Source of the DNA: Planctomycetia bacterium
GTDB lineage: Bacteria; Planctomycetota; Phycisphaerae; Phycisphaerales; SM1A02
Assembly: GCA_005798965.1 (NCBI GenBank)
Contig: SYIB01000197.1
Location: forward strand, 1 to 13,131
DNA: 13,131 nt
Direction: 5' to 3'
Within the stretch, counting starts at the first letter, position 1. Each line of letters starts with the position of its first letter. Of this stretch, positions 1 to 7,296 are shown one piece after another. Made by a program: the position numbers and the translations under genes. The notes beneath the pieces were generated by a model, which saw only the letters and a list, made by a program, of their open reading frames with translations, was not told the DNA's origin and did no database searches.

Positions 1-477
1 CACGCGCTGCTGCTGACCACCCGAGAGCTGGCTGGGACGATGGCCGAGCCGATCACCGAGCCCCACGCGCTGCAGGCTCTCGATCGCGCGCGCGCGACGC
101 TCAGGCGCGGGAAGCCGCTGGTAGAAGAGCGGCACCTCGACGTTCTCCACGACCGTGAGCTCGCTGATCAGGTTGAACGCCTGAAAGACGAAACCGATCC
201 GGCGGCCCCGCACCGCGCTGAGTTCGTCATCGGGCAGCGTCGCCACATCGATGCCATCGAGGTAGTAGGCGCCCGACGTTGGTCGATCGAGGCAGCCGAG
301 CAGGTTCATGAGCGTGCTCTTGCCCGAACCGCTGAAGCCCATGATCGCCACGTACTGGCCGTAGGGAATGTCCAGGTCGACACCCTGGAGCGCCTCCACG
401 AGCACCGAACCATCAGGCCGGAAGTAGGTCTTGGTCAGGCCGCGCAACGAGGCGGCATGATTGGGCGCTTGGTCCAT
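1..477 (-). CDS. ABC transporter ATP-binding protein, MacB/LolD type (partial, C-terminus outside window)
   Basis: This is the ATPase subunit of an inner-membrane ABC system of the MacB/LolD/FtsE-like group, which energises lipoprotein release or macrolide/peptide export. The 159 visible codons contain a Walker A motif GFSGSGKST at residues 47-55, a Q-loop in FVFQAFNLI (Q99), the family-typical LTVVENVEVPL at 107-117, and an LSGGQQQRV signature at 151-159. Walker B and the H-loop lie beyond the left edge. The usual P/A after the first Walker A glycine is F here; the lysine and Ser/Thr are intact. The start is ATG at 477. An in-frame ATG at 498 would add seven residues, and neither has a clear Shine-Dalgarno. 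The gene begins 24 bp after the lipoprotein stop on the same strand, so co-transcription is likely. A partner permease is expected to the left. Family is sure; substrate is unknown. Confidence 0.93.
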   Translation of the reverse strand, partial: MDQAPNHAASLRGLTKTYFRPDGSVLVEALQGVDLDIPYGQYVAIMGFSGSGKSTLMNLLGCLDRPTSGAYYLDGIDVATLPDDELSAVRGRRIGFVFQAFNLISELTVVENVEVPLFYQRLPAPERRARAIESLQRVGLGDRLGHRPSQLSGGQQQRV

Positions 478-501
478 GCGTCGATCGTACGCAGGCATAC
501 C

Positions 502-1254
502 TCAAGGCGCGCGCGGCGTGGAGCGACGGATCACCACGGTCACCGGCGTGCCCTCAGGTGGCATGCGCTCGGTCCACGCCTTCAACGAGGGCTCGGCGAC
601 GTCGGCTCGATCGGGAACGACTGCAACGCTTGCAATCAGTTCGTCGCCGAAGGTGACGAGGCCGACCACACTTCCGGACTGATCGGCGACATATGGAGCC
701 ACGGCGCGGTTGCGCATCACACTGCCCGCGAACACGAACGAACCCGGCGCAGCGGCACCCTCGGTCCTGATCCACGCACTGAGCGGACCGCACTGCGTGA
801 TGCCTGCGACATCGACCCACTCGACCTCGATGAGCACCGCTTCGCCGGTCGGGGGCACGAGCTCCAGTGAACCATCATCACGCACACGCCAATGACCGGG
901 GCGACCGGGCTCGAGTCCCGCGAGCAAGAGTGCAGCGTGGATCGAACTTGGAGGCATCGACACGGTGATGAGCGCTTCATGGTCGCGCGTGCCCTGCTGG
1001 CAAACCGCCTGCTCAAGCCAGCCCTCGCGAAGAGCGACGACGCCCGGCACGCGAATCAGTCCCCGAGCACGATCGACGGTCACCGCCCCGAGCTGGACCA
1101 TGGCTGGCGCGGCGGCAACCTGAGGTTCCGCCGCGACGACGGTCGGAGGTCCCGCCTCTGCCGAAGACTCCACGCTCGGCGTCGAGCGCCCTGGGGCAGA
1201 GCATGCGCTGGTCGCGAGCAGCAGAAAAACCGCCAGCGTTCTGACTCGCTTCAA
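502..1254 (-). CDS. Predicted lipoprotein with YdjY-like domain
   Basis: A 250-residue exported protein. Residues 1-17 form a signal peptide (KRVR, then a hydrophobic stretch) ending at TSAC, so Cys18 is a plausible lipidation site. Residues about 20-50 are a low-complexity Ala/Pro/Ser linker. From residue 60 the sequence VDRARGLIRVPG, REGWLEQAVC (76-85), a TRDHEAL segment and HAALLLAGLEPG (from 106) resembles the YdjY-domain proteins common in planctomycetes, whose function is not known. Cys85 and Cys155 could form a disulfide. The start codon is TTG (1252-1254), chosen because AAGGA lies 9 nt upstream and because it gives a clean signal peptide. The gene probably heads an operon with the ABC ATPase. 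The YdjY assignment is from remembered family patterns. Lipoprotein status is fairly likely, although the residue at -3 is Thr rather than Leu. Confidence 0.8.
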   Translation of the reverse strand: MKRVRTLAVFLLLATSACSAPGRSTPSVESSAEAGPPTVVAAEPQVAAAPAMVQLGAVTVDRARGLIRVPGVVALREGWLEQAVCQQGTRDHEALITVSMPPSSIHAALLLAGLEPGRPGHWRVRDDGSLELVPPTGEAVLIEVEWVDVAGITQCGPLSAWIRTEGAAAPGSFVFAGSVMRNRAVAPYVADQSGSVVGLVTFGDELIASVAVVPDRADVAEPSLKAWTERMPPEGTPVTVVIRRSTPRAP

Positions 1255-1417
1255 GTGCGCGATTCCTTTGTTACGGTTTCGGTCGTGCAGGGCACGACGC
1301 CGGGCCCTGGCTTTGGTGCTGGAACGATGCTCGACGGAAGCATGTCACGTGGGATAGGCCTTCAAGGGAACGAGCCAGATCGGGCAATAACTTCATTCAA
1401 CGCGCACGAAACCCCCT

Positions 1418-1454
1418 AAAAAAAGGCCCGGCGGAGCAAAGCTCACGCCGAGCC
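1418..1454 (-). terminator. Rho-independent terminator, leftward
   Basis: Read on the minus strand this is a hairpin followed directly by seven T (plus-strand A run 1418-1424). The stem is GAGC/GCTC closed by an AAA loop (1434-1444), continued by CGGCG/CGCCG (1429-1433 with 1446-1450) across a one-base bulge, and then GGC/GCC after one mismatch. On the plus strand no T run follows, so it acts leftward only. Oddly, it sits in a spacer between divergent genes, where no annotated leftward gene ends. Confidence 0.75.
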
Positions 1455-1482
1455 CTTCCGGGGGACCGTGATAGCGACGATA

Positions 1483-1503
1483 GACTCGTCCAGTCAACGA
1501 GTC
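1483..1503. repeat. Inverted repeat, 7-bp perfect stem
   Basis: GACTCGT (1483-1489) and ACGAGTC (1497-1503) are perfect inverse complements around a 7-nt loop. It lies between the leftward terminator and the pterin synthase start. It may be part of a structured transcript or an operator; the sequence alone does not say which. Confidence 0.4.
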
Positions 1504-1506
1504 AAA

Positions 1507-1518
1507 CGTGGCGCCACG
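1507..1518. promoter_or_regulatory. 12-bp perfect palindrome, possible operator
   Basis: CGTGGCGCCACG is its own reverse complement. It lies 18 bp upstream of the chosen ATG of the pterin synthase gene (1537), inside its leader or promoter region. A homodimeric regulator site is plausible. Chance occurrence in GC-rich DNA cannot be excluded. Confidence 0.3.
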
Positions 1519-1536
1519 GATCGGACAAACTCCTGC

Positions 1537-2313
1537 ATGACAAACATCAGTTCCGAGCGATTCACTGCAGTTCTCGCCCGTACGGTGCGTTTGTCGTGGC
1601 CAGCCACCACGGTGGAAGGAAGCAATGGATTTGGCTCTGTACCAACGCTTGCTGCCGGATCGCGCTACATCGAATGGACCGTTCAGTGTCGTGGGCAGCC
1701 CGACCATACGGGCTATCTCGTGAGCATCACGCCGATCGACGCCGCGGTGCGAGCATGGGCAACGGGCTGGCGTGAAGCGATCGAATCGCTCGACTGCATG
1801 CGCTCGTTGGCGGCTTCATGCGCCAAGGCCTCACTTCCGCCACTCGCCGGACTGTGCCTCCGAGTCAGCCCCCAACACGCCTACCACTGGAACCCCGACA
1901 TGCCCGAGCGCCTTCAGCTTCAGGTGTCCTTCGAGTTCTCCGCGTCCCACCGCCTGGCCCTGCCGGGATGCAGCGACGCCGAGAACCATGCGCTCTTCGG
2001 CAAGTGCAGCAACGCCAACGGTCACGGACACAACTACCGGCTCGATGTCACCGTGGCCACCAACCCCTCGGTGCCCAACACCGTCGCGACGCTCGAGGCC
2101 GTGGTGGATCGCGAGGTCATGAAGCGCCTCGACCACAAGCACCTGAACTTGGACTGCCCCGAGTTCGCCGACCTCAATCCGAGCGTCGAGCACATTGCGC
2201 TCGTCTGCAGGAACCTTCTGCAGTCGCCCCTACGCACCGAACGACTCGATTTGATCTGCGTCACAGTCTGGGAAACGGCCAAGACGTGCGCGACCGTGCA
2301 GGCCGCAGGGTGA
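1537..2313 (+). CDS. 6-pyruvoyl-tetrahydropterin synthase / 6-carboxytetrahydropterin synthase family protein with extra N-terminal domain
   Basis: A zinc enzyme family acting on 7,8-dihydroneopterin triphosphate in pterin or queuosine-precursor synthesis. The C-terminal half (about 128-258 of 258) has FSASHRL with zinc ligand His138, FGKCSNANGHGHNY with catalytic Cys157 and zinc ligands His163/His165, LDHKHLNLD with Asp199-His200, and a late Glu (WET, Glu246). All active-site residues are present, and the pattern is closer to the animal-type PTPS than to E. coli QueD. Residues 1-125 (RTVRLSW, YIEWTVQCRG, TGYLVSITPID) look like a second, degenerate T-fold unit lacking the zinc histidines, as I recall from planctomycete members. 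ATG 1537 is chosen because family-like sequence begins just after it; a GTG at 1468 is also in frame. No clear Shine-Dalgarno is seen. The stop is 3 bp from the convergent ACT gene stop. Which of the two products it makes is not decidable here. Confidence 0.88.
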   Translation: MTNISSERFTAVLARTVRLSWPATTVEGSNGFGSVPTLAAGSRYIEWTVQCRGQPDHTGYLVSITPIDAAVRAWATGWREAIESLDCMRSLAASCAKASLPPLAGLCLRVSPQHAYHWNPDMPERLQLQVSFEFSASHRLALPGCSDAENHALFGKCSNANGHGHNYRLDVTVATNPSVPNTVATLEAVVDREVMKRLDHKHLNLDCPEFADLNPSVEHIALVCRNLLQSPLRTERLDLICVTVWETAKTCATVQAAG

Positions 2314-2316
2314 TCG

Positions 2317-2781
2317 TCAGCCGAGGTCTTCCTCGCCCAGCAGCGTGAAGCGCTTGCGCAGCAGGATCTGGCCGGCAAGCGTGTTGTCGTCGACGGCCAA
2401 CGCCACCGCCGGCGCGCCATCGCGCTGGGTCAGCAGCGGGTAGGAGAAGCGGATGTTCAGTTCGGCCGCCAAGAGGTGCAGGCAGACGGTGGCCACGGTC
2501 TGGCCCTGCAGCATCTCGACGACCAAGAGATCGCTCTCGCTGAAGGTGTATTGCTGCTTTCGCAGGGTGTGGCGCGCGGCATCGGCGTTCGTGAAGATCA
2601 TGCGCACCACCGCATAGTCGCTCGAATCAAGCACGCTGAAGGCTGCGATCTGGAGCCCATGGTGCTCGCACATCTGCAGCAGTTCGAGGAGCTTGCCGAC
2701 CTTGTTGTCCAGAAACACGCTGAACTGGCGCACAGTTGGGGGCGAGTACCCCTGCTCGGTCTGTGGGCTCAACTGGGCCAT
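2317..2781 (-). CDS. Two-ACT-domain amino-acid-binding regulatory protein
   Basis: A 154-residue, probably cytosolic protein made of two ACT folds and nothing else. ACT1 is about residues 17-89: VRQFSVFLDNKVGKLLELL, with the turn glycine (KVGKL) where ACT domains bind effector, then HGLQIAAFSVLDSSDYAVVRM. ACT2 is about 95-154 and ends in LGEEDLG. Stand-alone ACT proteins sense small molecules, usually amino acids, and control an enzyme partner; the partner is not identifiable here. The start is ATG 2781. The in-frame extension to 2859 has a low-complexity Arg-rich sequence unlike the family, so it was rejected. No Shine-Dalgarno is evident. It lies downstream of the dockerin-tailed gene on the same strand after a 114-bp gap, and faces the pterin synthase gene. 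Confidence 0.85.
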   Translation of the reverse strand: MAQLSPQTEQGYSPPTVRQFSVFLDNKVGKLLELLQMCEHHGLQIAAFSVLDSSDYAVVRMIFTNADAARHTLRKQQYTFSESDLLVVEMLQGQTVATVCLHLLAAELNIRFSYPLLTQRDGAPAVALAVDDNTLAGQILLRKRFTLLGEEDLG

Positions 2782-2895
2782 GCGGCGCGAAGTGTAGCGA
2801 AACGACACAGGGCGCCCGTCGAGGCGCCCCGTGCGTGGTCGATCGTGATCCCCGCGCAAGCGCGAGGAGCACGCCGAGCGAGTCGAGCGGAAGGC

Positions 2896-3711
2896 TCAGC
2901 CGGTCCAGGCGCTGAGCACCAGACCAAGATCTGCGCCGTCGGTCGTGCCGTCGCCGTTGATGTCGCCCTGCGGCGAGCCCCAGCCTGAGAGCAGCACGCC
3001 AAGGTCCAGTCCATTCACGAGGCCGTCACCGTTGAAGTCCGGGCTCGGCACCACCGACCAAGGACCCGTGAACGTGACCTGCGAGAGGTTGGGCGTGATG
3101 GTCAGGCGGATCGCCGTGACGTTGGCAGGCAGGCTCGCCGCCGGAACATCAAAGATCAGCGAACCGAGACTGAACTGATCGATCTTGGCCACGCCGGAGT
3201 TCTGGGTGAGACGGCCCGTGATGTTGACCACGGCCGGCTGATCGAGGACGTACGTCCCGGTGTCGATGCCGGTGGTCGAGTACTCGGCGTGAAGGTTCAC
3301 CGGCACATTGCCCATGGTGTAGTTGCCGGTGCCGGCCAGGGGGCTCGCGGCCGGGGCGGTCATCGAGATCACGACCGACGACAGGTTCACGTTCAGGTTC
3401 TGGCATCCGATGAAGGGGAAGCAGAAGAATGCGAAGTTGTAGTTGGCCGAGCCGAGTGTCAGGCTCATCGAGTCCTGCCCGATGTTCGCCCATGGCGGAT
3501 TGTTCGGGCTCATCGTGATGTGCATGGGCCCCTGCAGCGAGTGCGTGTTCTGCTCGGTGTCGTTGCTCGAGCCGAAGGTGCTGTGCGTGATGTCAATGCG
3601 AACGGTCGCCGGAATGGTGGTGTTCGGGGCGATCGTGACGGTGGCTTCGCTGGTGGCATGGGCCGCGGCGGTCGCGACAAGGGCCACGAGGGCAGTCTTC
3701 TTCAAGTGCAT
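2896..3711 (-). CDS. Secreted protein with C-terminal dockerin-like calcium-binding repeats
   Basis: A 271-residue exported protein. Residues 1-18 (MHLKKTALVALVATAAAHA) are a signal peptide. The body (about 24-220) is Thr/Ser/Asn-rich and beta-like with no recognised enzyme motif; a Cys pair in FFCFPFIGC may form a disulfide. The tail (225-271) holds two EF-hand-type loops, DFNGDGLVNGLDLG and DINGDGTTDGADLG, each followed by LLSGW or VLSAW, the dockerin type I pattern. Planctomycetes of this group place such tails on many surface or secreted proteins, perhaps for anchoring or sorting; that role is inference. ATG 3711 is chosen over an upstream in-frame start because AAGGAG (3719-3724, minus strand) sits 7 nt upstream and the signal peptide follows at once. 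The body function is unknown. Confidence 0.85.
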   Translation of the reverse strand: MHLKKTALVALVATAAAHATSEATVTIAPNTTIPATVRIDITHSTFGSSNDTEQNTHSLQGPMHITMSPNNPPWANIGQDSMSLTLGSANYNFAFFCFPFIGCQNLNVNLSSVVISMTAPAASPLAGTGNYTMGNVPVNLHAEYSTTGIDTGTYVLDQPAVVNITGRLTQNSGVAKIDQFSLGSLIFDVPAASLPANVTAIRLTITPNLSQVTFTGPWSVVPSPDFNGDGLVNGLDLGVLLSGWGSPQGDINGDGTTDGADLGLVLSAWTG

Positions 3712-3732
3712 CCTGAATCTCCTTGGGTTATC

Positions 3733-3760
3733 AGAGTAGTCCAAATCCAGGGTGAGTCAA
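3733..3760 (-). promoter_or_regulatory. Possible sigma70-like promoter of the dockerin-tailed gene
   Basis: On the minus strand TTGACT (3760-3755) is separated by 16 bp from TACTCT (3738-3733), about 20 bp before the start codon's AAGGAG. The -35 box is a near match and the -10 box is weak. It lies in the 87-bp divergent spacer shared with the DUF885 gene. Confidence 0.3.
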
Positions 3761-3798
3761 AGGCGAGCTCGGCCGAAACTCAGCCGTATCGTGCCTCC

Positions 3799-5688
3799 AT
3801 GCCTAGCCGATCCCTGCTGTCGCTCGTGGTCATCGTGTCCTCCCTTGGTGCCGCGCCGCCCCTGACCGCCGCGGTGCACATCGCGCCATCGCGGCCCGCC
3901 TCCAGCAGCGCACCCGATGCGCAGGGTGCGACCGACCAGCAGTCCCCTGACGATGCCGCCAAGCAAGCCCTGGATGCCCTGATCGCGGAGTATGAGCGTT
4001 GGGTCGATATCCAGTATCCAGAGCAGGCGATCACGCGCCGTCGCCCGACGGCAGCGGACCGCATCACCGACGCCAGCATCCGCGGCTACGGCATGCGTGC
4101 GGAGCACCTCAAGGTCGTTCGCGAGGAACTGCTGGCCATCGATGTTGCACGGCTGGGCACGGCCGACCGGCTCGACCGGGACCTGCTGCTGCGCGAACTC
4201 GAGCTCGGGATCCGGTCGTTCGACTTCGCACGTTGGCTGGCACCGGTCGACGCTCGCAACGGCCCCCAAGTTGACGTGCCGCAGTTCGCCGATCACGTGG
4301 CGTTCGAACGACCGCAGGACTACGTGAACTACGCCAAGCGCTTCAGCGCGGTGCCGCAGTCGATCAGTGACGTGGAAGTTCGGCTGCGCGAAGGCCGTGT
4401 CCGCGGCATCATGCCGCCGATGGCGTGCATGGAGGGTGTGCTGCAGCAGTTCGATGCCGTGCTGGCCACCAAGCTCCAGTCGACCGGTGCGCCGCTGCGC
4501 GAAGCCGCCGTGCGCTATGGGGATCTCTTCGCCCAGCCGCTCCTGGCCGATTGGGAGCGCGACCGCAACCGAGCGCTCGATGCCATGGCCACGCTGCGCA
4601 CCTACTTGGAGCAGGACTACCTGAAGGCCTGCCGTGTCACGGTCGGCTGCTGGGATGCACCCGATGGCGCCGACTACTACGCGTTCGAGCTCTCGCGGTT
4701 CACGACCACCGATCTCACACCGGCCCAGGTGCACTCGCTTGGCCTGTCCGAAGTCGCGCGAATCCGCGCGGAGATGCTCGAGGTCATCGCGCGTACCGAC
4801 TGGTCCGCAGCGGATCCAGCCCGAGCAGCGCTCCAACCCGATGCCCGCTTCGCAGCCTTCATCGCGTACTTGCGCAGCGATCCCCGCTTCTACCACACGA
4901 GTACCGAGGCTTTGCTGGCCGGCTATCGCGACATCTGCAAGCAGGTGGATGCCGAGCTGCCGAGGTACTTCAAGGTCCTGCCGCGCTGCCCGTACGGCGT
5001 GCGCGAGATCCCGCGGTTCATGGCACCGCAGCAGACGACCGCGTACTACATGCCGGGCTCGATCGATGGCGGACTGCCGGGGTGGTTCTACGCCAACACC
5101 TATGCGCTCGACCAGCGACCGACCTATGAGATGATTCCGCTCGCGCTACACGAGGCGGTGCCCGGGCACCATCTGCAGATCATGCTTGCCGAAGAGATGA
5201 CCGGCACGCGGCATTTCCGCAAGGGCATTGATTCGACCGCGTTCGTCGAAGGCTGGGCGCTCTACAGCGAGCGCATCGGGATCGACATGGGCTTCTTTCG
5301 CGACGATCCGTACGCCGACTTCGGGCGGCTGCTGTACGAGATGTGGCGCGCCACCCGACTGGTTGTCGATACGGGCCTGCACCATTTGCGCTGGGAGCGT
5401 CAGCAGGCGATCGATTTCATGAAGGCGAACACCGCACTCAGCGAACTCAACATTGCCCGCGAGGTGGACCGCTACATCGCGTGGCCGGGTCAGGCGTGCG
5501 CCTACAAGATCGGCGAACTCTGCATCCGCGGACTCAGGCAGGATGCCGAGGCAACGCTCAAGGATCGGTTCGACGTGCGCGGATTCCATGACGCCGTGCT
5601 CGGTGCCGGCCCGCTGCCGCTGCCGCTGCTCGACGTGCGCGTGCGCGCGTGGGTGGCGGCGGAAGCCGCGGCTGCGCCCGCGCCCTGA
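3799..5688 (+). CDS. Secreted DUF885 family putative zinc metallopeptidase
   Basis: A 629-residue protein. Residues 1-25 look like a signal peptide (MPSRSLLSLVVIVSSLGAA), followed by an Ala/Ser/Pro-rich linker and a long, mostly helical body. The hallmark HEAVPGHHLQ is at residues 451-460, a modified HExxH-like zinc site (His451, Glu452, His457/His458), and FVEGWALYSE supplies Glu484, the probable third ligand. These are the conserved motifs of DUF885, placed with the MA-clan metallopeptidases. Length is close to the family norm. The natural substrate is unknown; hydrolysis of peptides or peptide-like bonds in the periplasm is inference. ATG 3799 is chosen because the signal peptide starts there; the long open frame upstream lies antisense to the dockerin-tailed gene. 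No strong Shine-Dalgarno was found. It converges on the DUF1501 gene with 71 bp between the stops. Confidence 0.9.
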   Translation: MPSRSLLSLVVIVSSLGAAPPLTAAVHIAPSRPASSSAPDAQGATDQQSPDDAAKQALDALIAEYERWVDIQYPEQAITRRRPTAADRITDASIRGYGMRAEHLKVVREELLAIDVARLGTADRLDRDLLLRELELGIRSFDFARWLAPVDARNGPQVDVPQFADHVAFERPQDYVNYAKRFSAVPQSISDVEVRLREGRVRGIMPPMACMEGVLQQFDAVLATKLQSTGAPLREAAVRYGDLFAQPLLADWERDRNRALDAMATLRTYLEQDYLKACRVTVGCWDAPDGADYYAFELSRFTTTDLTPAQVHSLGLSEVARIRAEMLEVIARTDWSAADPARAALQPDARFAAFIAYLRSDPRFYHTSTEALLAGYRDICKQVDAELPRYFKVLPRCPYGVREIPRFMAPQQTTAYYMPGSIDGGLPGWFYANTYALDQRPTYEMIPLALHEAVPGHHLQIMLAEEMTGTRHFRKGIDSTAFVEGWALYSERIGIDMGFFRDDPYADFGRLLYEMWRATRLVVDTGLHHLRWERQQAIDFMKANTALSELNIAREVDRYIAWPGQACAYKIGELCIRGLRQDAEATLKDRFDVRGFHDAVLGAGPLPLPLLDVRVRAWVAAEAAAAPAP

Positions 5689-5759
5689 GCGGCGCTCCGG
5701 ACGCGCAGCGAAGGACCGCTCGGTCGCTCCGGACGAGCGCGTGGTATTGCCCCGCGCGG

Positions 5760-7196
5760 TCAGGCCATGATGCCGGTATGCACGTTCCCCTTCACGTCGG
5801 TGAGGCGGAAGTCACGGCCGGCGTGGTTGTAGGTCAGGCGCTCGTGGTCGAAGCCCATGAGCCAGAGGATCGTGGCGTGCCAGTCGTGGATATCCATGGG
5901 GTTCTCGACAGCCTCGGCACCCGTGGGATCGGTCGAGCCGTAGGAGAATCCACCCTTGACCCCGCCGCCGGCCATCCACATCGTGAAGCCCTTGTTGTTG
6001 TGGTCACGGCCGTCATCACCCTGCGCATACGGCGTGCGGCCGAATTCGCCGCCCCAGATCACGAGCGTGTCCTTCAGCATGCCGCGGCGCTTGAGGTCCG
6101 ACAGCAGGCCGGCGATCGGGCGATCGATCTCGCCGCACTTCTTCTCGAGGTCGGCCTTCATGTTGCGGTGGGTATCCCAGCCGCCGGCGGTGACCTCCAC
6201 GAACCGGACACCGGCCTCGGAAAGCCGGCGCGCCATCAGGCACTGCTTGCCGAACCCATCGGTGGCTTGGTCGCCGATCCCGTAGAGCGCAAGGGTCTTG
6301 GGATCCTCATCGGAGACATCGAGCACGTCAGGCACTTCCATTTGCATGCGGAAGGCCAGCTCATAGCTCTCGATCACGCCCTCGATCTGATCGCTGCGCG
6401 GATCGCGCTTGAGGCGCTCCTTGTTGAGCTTCTGGACAAGATCGAGCTGCTCGCGCTGGGCCTCGCGCGTGAGCAGCGGGTTGCTGATGTTCGGCAGCGC
6501 CCCTGGGCCTGCACCGGCGCCCGACATCATCGCGCGACCGCCGCCCTGCATGCGGAGGGGCGTGCCCTGCGTGGGTGCAGGCAGGAATCCGCAGCCGTAG
6601 GTCTGTGCGCCGCCCTGAGGATTGATCGTGATGAAGCCCGGCAGGTTGTCGTTGCCGCTGCCGAGGCCGTAGAGCAGCCACGATCCCATGCTTGGACGCA
6701 CGAACTGGAACGAGCCTGTGTGCATCTTGAGCTGGGCCTGCGGGTGCGCAGGCACATCGGTCTTCATGCTGCGCAGCAGGCATAGTTCATCGGCGTGCTG
6801 GGCCACCGCGGGGAAGAGCGACGACACATAGAGCCCACTCTTGCCATGCGCCTTGAACTCCCATGGGCTCTTGAGGAGCTTGGCGCCGCGGCGGATCCCC
6901 TCGCCGAGGCTCGTGCCATCGGCAGCGGAGAGCTCGGGCTTGTAATCGAAGGTGTCGACGTGGCTCGGACCGCCGGCCATCGACAGGAAGATGACGCGCT
7001 TGGCCCGTGGTGTGTGATGGGTGCCAGCCGCGATGCGCCGCGCTGCATCCTCATCATCAAGCCGCAGTGCACTCGCACCGGCCAGACCGGCGAACGCCAT
7101 GAGCCCGAAGCCGCAGGACAGCGTGCCGAGCATGTTGCGGCGGCTGAAGCCGAGGCTCGTGGGCGGGATCCAGTCGCTTGGGTGGTTGCAGTCCAT
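5760..7196 (-). CDS. DUF1501 domain protein, Tat-exported
   Basis: A 478-residue protein of the DUF1501 family, related in fold to sulfatases and alkaline phosphatases. It starts with a twin-arginine signal (SRRNML at 18-23, then a hydrophobic stretch to about 42), so it is exported folded. Family motifs are GGPSHVDTFD (from 75), LPGFITIN, GGWDTHRN, WGGEFGRTP (381-389), DGRDHNN (His399) and DWHATILWLMG near the C-terminus. Substrate and activity are not established for the family. ATG 7196 is chosen over upstream in-frame starts because AAGGAG (7202-7207, minus strand) lies 5 nt upstream and the Tat motif is then at the usual depth. It follows the PSCyt1/DUF1549/DUF1553 gene by 100 bp on the same strand, a pairing typical of planctomycetes, and is probably co-transcribed with it. 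Confidence 0.93.
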   Translation of the reverse strand: MDCNHPSDWIPPTSLGFSRRNMLGTLSCGFGLMAFAGLAGASALRLDDEDAARRIAAGTHHTPRAKRVIFLSMAGGPSHVDTFDYKPELSAADGTSLGEGIRRGAKLLKSPWEFKAHGKSGLYVSSLFPAVAQHADELCLLRSMKTDVPAHPQAQLKMHTGSFQFVRPSMGSWLLYGLGSGNDNLPGFITINPQGGAQTYGCGFLPAPTQGTPLRMQGGGRAMMSGAGAGPGALPNISNPLLTREAQREQLDLVQKLNKERLKRDPRSDQIEGVIESYELAFRMQMEVPDVLDVSDEDPKTLALYGIGDQATDGFGKQCLMARRLSEAGVRFVEVTAGGWDTHRNMKADLEKKCGEIDRPIAGLLSDLKRRGMLKDTLVIWGGEFGRTPYAQGDDGRDHNNKGFTMWMAGGGVKGGFSYGSTDPTGAEAVENPMDIHDWHATILWLMGFDHERLTYNHAGRDFRLTDVKGNVHTGIMA

Positions 7197-7221
7197 CGGA
7201 ACTCCTTGGGTCATTGGGGTC

Positions 7222-7237
7222 GTCGGCTGTCGGTCGC
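7222..7237 (-). repeat. Copy 1 of a 16-bp motif shared by the leaders of the DUF1501 and PSCyt1 genes
   Basis: On the minus strand it reads GCGACCGACAGCCGAC and lies 25 nt before the DUF1501 start. It matches the copy at 9844-9859 with one difference. It could be a shared regulator site or chance. Confidence 0.3.
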
Positions 7238-7296
7238 TGGCATCGCGGGGTGCCGTCTGGATCGAATCGAGCGCTGGTGACGGTGACGCGTTCCGT

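Noticed and set aside
40..870. Rightward open frame of 276 codons across the ABC ATPase and lipoprotein region
   Set aside because: It is antisense to two genes with clear family motifs, and its Arg/His-rich product shows no domain.
1393..1707. Leftward open frame of 104 codons crossing the terminator at 1418-1454
   Set aside because: It reads through the hairpin and T run, has no ribosome binding site or recognisable domain, and overlaps the start of the pterin synthase gene.
2810..2829. 7-bp hairpin GGGCGCC/GGCGCCC between the ACT and dockerin-tailed genes, as a terminator
   Set aside because: A stem is present but no T run follows on the minus strand, and such GC stems are common at this base composition.
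3289..3798. N-terminal extension of the DUF885 gene by 170 codons
   Set aside because: It runs antisense through the dockerin-tailed gene and would bury the signal peptide that starts at 3799.
5717..5739. 6-bp inverted repeat CGCTCG/CGAGCG between the convergent DUF885 and DUF1501 genes, as a terminator
   Set aside because: It has a short stem, an 11-nt loop and no T run on either strand. The nearby repeated GCTCCGGACG is also too short to be meaningful.
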